From Chloroflexota bacterium (lineage in GTDB: Bacteria > Chloroflexota > Limnocylindria > Limnocylindrales > CSP1-4): a DNA stretch of 64,000 nucleotides. Position 1 is the first letter of the stretch, and each line of letters opens with the position of its first letter. A model generated the notes under the pieces. The model saw only the letters and a list, made by a program, of their open reading frames with translations, did not search any database and was not told where the DNA came from. The DNA lies in the NCBI GenBank assembly GCA_019637815.1, contig JAHBUZ010000006.1:1-64000 (forward strand), written 5' to 3'. The position numbers and the translations under genes are program-made. Positions 61,351 to 64,000 of this stretch are shown piece after piece.

Positions 61351-62454
61351 ATGCCCGTCTCCTCCAGCGGACGCCGGCTCGGCCTGTCCGCGATCCTCGC
61401 TGCCGCCGTCCTGGGGCCCGCTGTGGTCACGACCCCGGTCGCCGCCGCGGCAGGCGACCTGATCCTCACGCGCATCGCGATCGGTGAGCGGTGCTGGGTG
61501 GCGAAGAACACGGTCGCGGGTGCGGACATCATGATCGCGCTGCGGAGCGCCACGGGCTCGCTCAAGGGCGAGCACGTCCGGGCCGCCGCACCCGCGGGCG
61601 CCATCAAGGGCTGCTTTCCCGTGCCTATGGTGGCGGGCGATCGCATCCACGTCGCTGTGGACAGCGCGAAGCGCAGCCTCGGCGTCCCGAACCTGCGCAT
61701 CGCGGACATCGCGCGTGTGCCCGACCGGGTGCGGGTCCGCGGTCCCAAGGGCGCGGACGTCAAGGTCGTGGTGTCCAGGTGCCCGCTCGGCACCGCCATG
61801 GGGACGGGCCTCGATCCCGCGGACTGCACGCGACGCCTGACGCGGACCCGGACCCTCGATGGCCAGGGACGAGCCATGGTGGACACCACGTCCAGCCTGG
61901 ACCTGCGGGGTCATGATGTCGTGGAGCTCTCCCGGGAGACCGCCACAGGCGACCGGATCGTGGTGGTGCGCGCCGTCCCCGTGCTCACCGTCCGGCTTCG
62001 CGCCACGCAGGTCACGGGCGTCCTCCTGCCTGGGAGCAGCGCGCGCCTGGAGCTGCGCACCGCGAACCGGACCCTCCGCGGACGTGTGACGCTCCCCGGC
62101 TCCACCGGCGGCGTGACGCGCTCCTGGAAGCTGGACGGGGCGACGATCACGCTCCGACCGGGCCAGCGGGTCGCGGCGTCCAGCGCCAACCCTGGCGGCT
62201 TCATGGATGTGGGCATGGCCGTGCCGGACGGACTGACCGCGGCGAACGCGGCACAGGACCGCGTCAAGGGGGAGTGCCTGCCCGGACGCGCGTACCGCAT
62301 CTCCGGCCCGGGCATCGACGCGATCGCCGCGTCCAGCTCCTCCAACGGCGGCTTCATGGAGGAGGTGCCGGGCCTGGATCCCGGGGACGAGCTGACCCTC
62401 GAATGCCTGACGCGCAGTGGGGACGTGGTGATCGATCGGCTCATCGCCAAGTGA
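61351..62454 (+). CDS. Secreted protein, function unknown
   Basis: 367 aa with a signal peptide (GLSAILAAAVLGPAVVTTPVAAAA). Beta-rich, with KGEHVRAAAPAGAIKGCFPVPMVAGDRIHVAVD and two related GGFM turns: SSANPGGFMDVGMAVPDGL and SSSSNGGFMEEVPGLDPGDELTLECL. Probably Ig-like or adhesin-like surface domains. No enzyme motif. A 9-bp hairpin follows its stop. Confidence 0.7.
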   Translation: MPVSSSGRRLGLSAILAAAVLGPAVVTTPVAAAAGDLILTRIAIGERCWVAKNTVAGADIMIALRSATGSLKGEHVRAAAPAGAIKGCFPVPMVAGDRIHVAVDSAKRSLGVPNLRIADIARVPDRVRVRGPKGADVKVVVSRCPLGTAMGTGLDPADCTRRLTRTRTLDGQGRAMVDTTSSLDLRGHDVVELSRETATGDRIVVVRAVPVLTVRLRATQVTGVLLPGSSARLELRTANRTLRGRVTLPGSTGGVTRSWKLDGATITLRPGQRVAASSANPGGFMDVGMAVPDGLTAANAAQDRVKGECLPGRAYRISGPGIDAIAASSSSNGGFMEEVPGLDPGDELTLECLTRSGDVVIDRLIAK

Positions 62455-62460
62455 GCCGGC

Positions 62461-62482
62461 GGTCGTCCCTCCGGGGACGACC
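62461..62482. terminator. Strong terminator-like hairpin
   Basis: GGTCGTCCC-TCCG-GGGACGACC is a perfect 9-bp stem with a 4-nt loop, 6 nt past the stop of the secreted-protein gene and on the 3' side of nhaA. It can serve both convergent genes. The rest of 62483-62717 shows nothing further. Confidence 0.65.
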
Positions 62483-62717
62483 ACTCCCGCCGATGGGATG
62501 CCGCAGTGCGCTCGGGCCAGCCATCGCATGGCCGCGCGTGCACGCGTCGATGGCCGGGATGCCCCCATGCCTTCCGGGTGGGCCGTCGCGATCCTGGTGA
62601 TGGGCACGTCCGCCGTCGGTCCGCGGCGCGCGGCTCGGCGACCGGGCCTGGGTGCGACTCGGATACGCGGGGTCCCCCGCCACCGAGCCGTGGCGCGCAC
62701 CGGTCGGCGACCGGACC

Positions 62718-63908
62718 TCAGGGACGACGCGTGACCAGCCGCATCGCGATCCAGCCAAGGGTGCCCGCCAGGACCGACGCTGCGAGGATGCCCAGCTTGG
62801 CGCCGTGGTGGCCCGCCTCGTCGAGTGCCGCCAGCTCCGCGATGAACAGGGACATCGTGAAGCCGATGCCCGCGAGGATCCCGAGCGCGCCCATGTGGGC
62901 CCAGGTGGTGCCGTCGGGCAGCCCGCGTCCGGTCACGCGGCTCAGCAGCCACGTCGTGCCCAGGATGCCCACGGGCTTGCCGATGAGCAGCCCGAGGACC
63001 ACGCCGAGCGTCACCGGCTCCACGAGCACCCCGAGGTCACCACTGAGCCGCACCCCGGCGTTGGCGAGCGCGAATACGGGCACGATGACGAACGCCGACC
63101 AGGGATGCAGCAGGTGCTCGAGGCTGATGAGCGGTAAGCGGGTCGGACGCCCGTCGGCCGGACGCTGACCGACCATCGTCGGGATGGTCGCCGCGAGCAG
63201 CACCCCCGCGATCGTCGCGTGGACCCCGGACGCCAGGACGCCGACCCAGAGCGCGACTCCCAGCGCGCCGTACACCAGGAGCGACCGGACGCCGCGCCGG
63301 TTGGCGATGACCAGGAGGACGACGCAGACGACCGCCTCGGCCACGCCGAGCAGCTCGATGGAGCGCGTGTAGAACAGCGCGATGACGAGCACCGCGAGCA
63401 GGTCGTCGACGATCGCGAGCGTGGTCAGGAAGACCTTGATCGATGTCGGCACCCGGGAGCCGACGAGCGCCAGGACGCCGAGCGCGAACGCGATGTCCGT
63501 GGCCATCGGCACGCCCCAGCCGCTCTGGCCGGGTCCGCCCGCGTTGAGCGCGAGGAAGATGATCGCGGGCACGACCGCCCCACCCACCGCCGCCGCGATG
63601 GGCAGCATCGCGGTGCGTGGCTCGCGCAGCTCGCCGAGGACGAGCTCGCGCTTGATCTCGAGGCCCACGACGAGGAAGAAGATGGCCATCAGGCCGTCGT
63701 TCACCCAGTGGCCGAGGGACATGCCCCAGGTCCGGCCATCGACGGTCACGCCGAGGTAGGTGTGCCACAGCGCGTCCCAGTCATCGCCGAGCGGTGAGTT
63801 CGCGATGACCAGCGCCACCACCGCGGCGAGCATCAGGAGCAGCCCGCCGGCGGCCTCCTGCCGCAGGAACGCACGCAGCGGCTCGAGCAGTCGGGTCGAG
63901 CTGGGCAT
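62718..63908 (-). CDS. nhaA: Na+/H+ antiporter NhaA
   Basis: 396 aa, about 12 helices. NhaA motifs: FFLVVGLEIKRELVLGEL, ATDIAFALGVLALVGSRVP and the paired aspartates in LAIVDDLLAV that bind Na+/H+, plus PVFALANAGV. It expels Na+ in exchange for H+. TAGGCT (63920 to 63915) is 6 nt before the ATG, so the message is probably leaderless. With the K+ uptake genes upstream it forms an ion homeostasis group. Confidence 0.95.
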   Translation of the reverse strand: MPSSTRLLEPLRAFLRQEAAGGLLLMLAAVVALVIANSPLGDDWDALWHTYLGVTVDGRTWGMSLGHWVNDGLMAIFFLVVGLEIKRELVLGELREPRTAMLPIAAAVGGAVVPAIIFLALNAGGPGQSGWGVPMATDIAFALGVLALVGSRVPTSIKVFLTTLAIVDDLLAVLVIALFYTRSIELLGVAEAVVCVVLLVIANRRGVRSLLVYGALGVALWVGVLASGVHATIAGVLLAATIPTMVGQRPADGRPTRLPLISLEHLLHPWSAFVIVPVFALANAGVRLSGDLGVLVEPVTLGVVLGLLIGKPVGILGTTWLLSRVTGRGLPDGTTWAHMGALGILAGIGFTMSLFIAELAALDEAGHHGAKLGILAASVLAGTLGWIAMRLVTRRP

Positions 63909-63914
63909 GGCCGT

Positions 63915-63920
63915 AGCCTA
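63915..63920 (-). promoter_or_regulatory. -10 box of nhaA
   Basis: Minus-strand TAGGCT, 6 nt before the start codon; no ribosome binding site is seen. The remainder to 64000 shows no feature. Confidence 0.45.
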
Positions 63921-64000
63921 CCCGAGGGTCACCGCGGTCGCCGACGACTCGACGGGAGACCCCGCGGCCGTCGCGACGGGACCTGGATCAGGCGCTTCGA

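Overview
The window is a GC-rich, gene-dense bacterial chromosome segment with about 60 genes. Many neighbouring genes overlap by 4 bases (ATGA, GTGA or TTGA). The content fits an aerobic, heterotrophic member of the Chloroflexota (Limnocylindria-like) or a close relative. That placement is inferred from GC content, the fused heme A synthase/heme O synthase gene, cupredoxin domains fused to a caa3-like oxidase, and PxKF-type secreted proteins. It was not tested by phylogeny.

Layout. 1-1116: 3' end of a GH5 glycosidase and an initiator tRNA. 1.2-7.1 kb: MarR-GNAT fusion, shikimate kinase-like protein, and a CUT1 sugar transporter (binding protein on the minus strand, GntR regulator plus two permeases divergent from it). 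7.1-10.5 kb: XylF-XylH-XylG-type CUT2 transporter. 10.6-23.4 kb: respiratory block. A minus-strand operon encodes ctaC, ctaD, ctaE, a 59-aa membrane protein, a subunit IV-like cupredoxin fusion, a TlpA thioredoxin and an M24-like protein; ctaG is divergent, and ctaA-ctaB fusion, a lipoprotein and a second thioredoxin-like protein follow. 23.5-36.2 kb: two pyrimidine clusters (pyrK-pyrD-pyrE, and pyrR-pyrB-pyrC-like) separated by a duplicated acidic protein, a FAD oxidoreductase, xylose isomerase, a GATase and a ParDE module. 36.2-42.6 kb: secreted proteins, MarR, a sucrose-phosphate synthase/phosphatase pair and an esterase-like hydrolase. 42.5-53.7 kb: divergent carbohydrate island. The minus arm encodes a CehA/McbA-type PHP hydrolase, a GH13 glucosidase, an amidohydrolase and a 50-aa secreted peptide; the plus arm encodes a CUT1 transporter, LacI regulator and GGCT-like protein. 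54-64 kb: ABC exporter with divergent TetR, a KdpDE-like two-component system, Trk/Ktr-type potassium uptake genes, a secreted protein and NhaA.

How it fits together. Three sugar importers, xylose isomerase, GH5 and GH13 enzymes point to plant-type saccharide use. Neither CUT1 system has its own ATPase, so a shared one elsewhere is likely. The oxidase operon carries two amicyanin-like copper domains and no fused cytochrome c, which suggests copper-protein electron delivery. K+ uptake, Na+/H+ antiport and sucrose synthesis together suggest osmotic adaptation.

Regulatory highlights: a PyrR-binding motif overlapping the pyrR ribosome binding site; three copies of a 16-bp operator tying the TetR/ABC region to the end of the response-regulator gene just before the potassium genes; many TANNNT boxes 6-8 nt before start codons (leaderless transcription); and a two-copy, about 170-bp MITE-like intergenic element at 19.8 and 27.8 kb.
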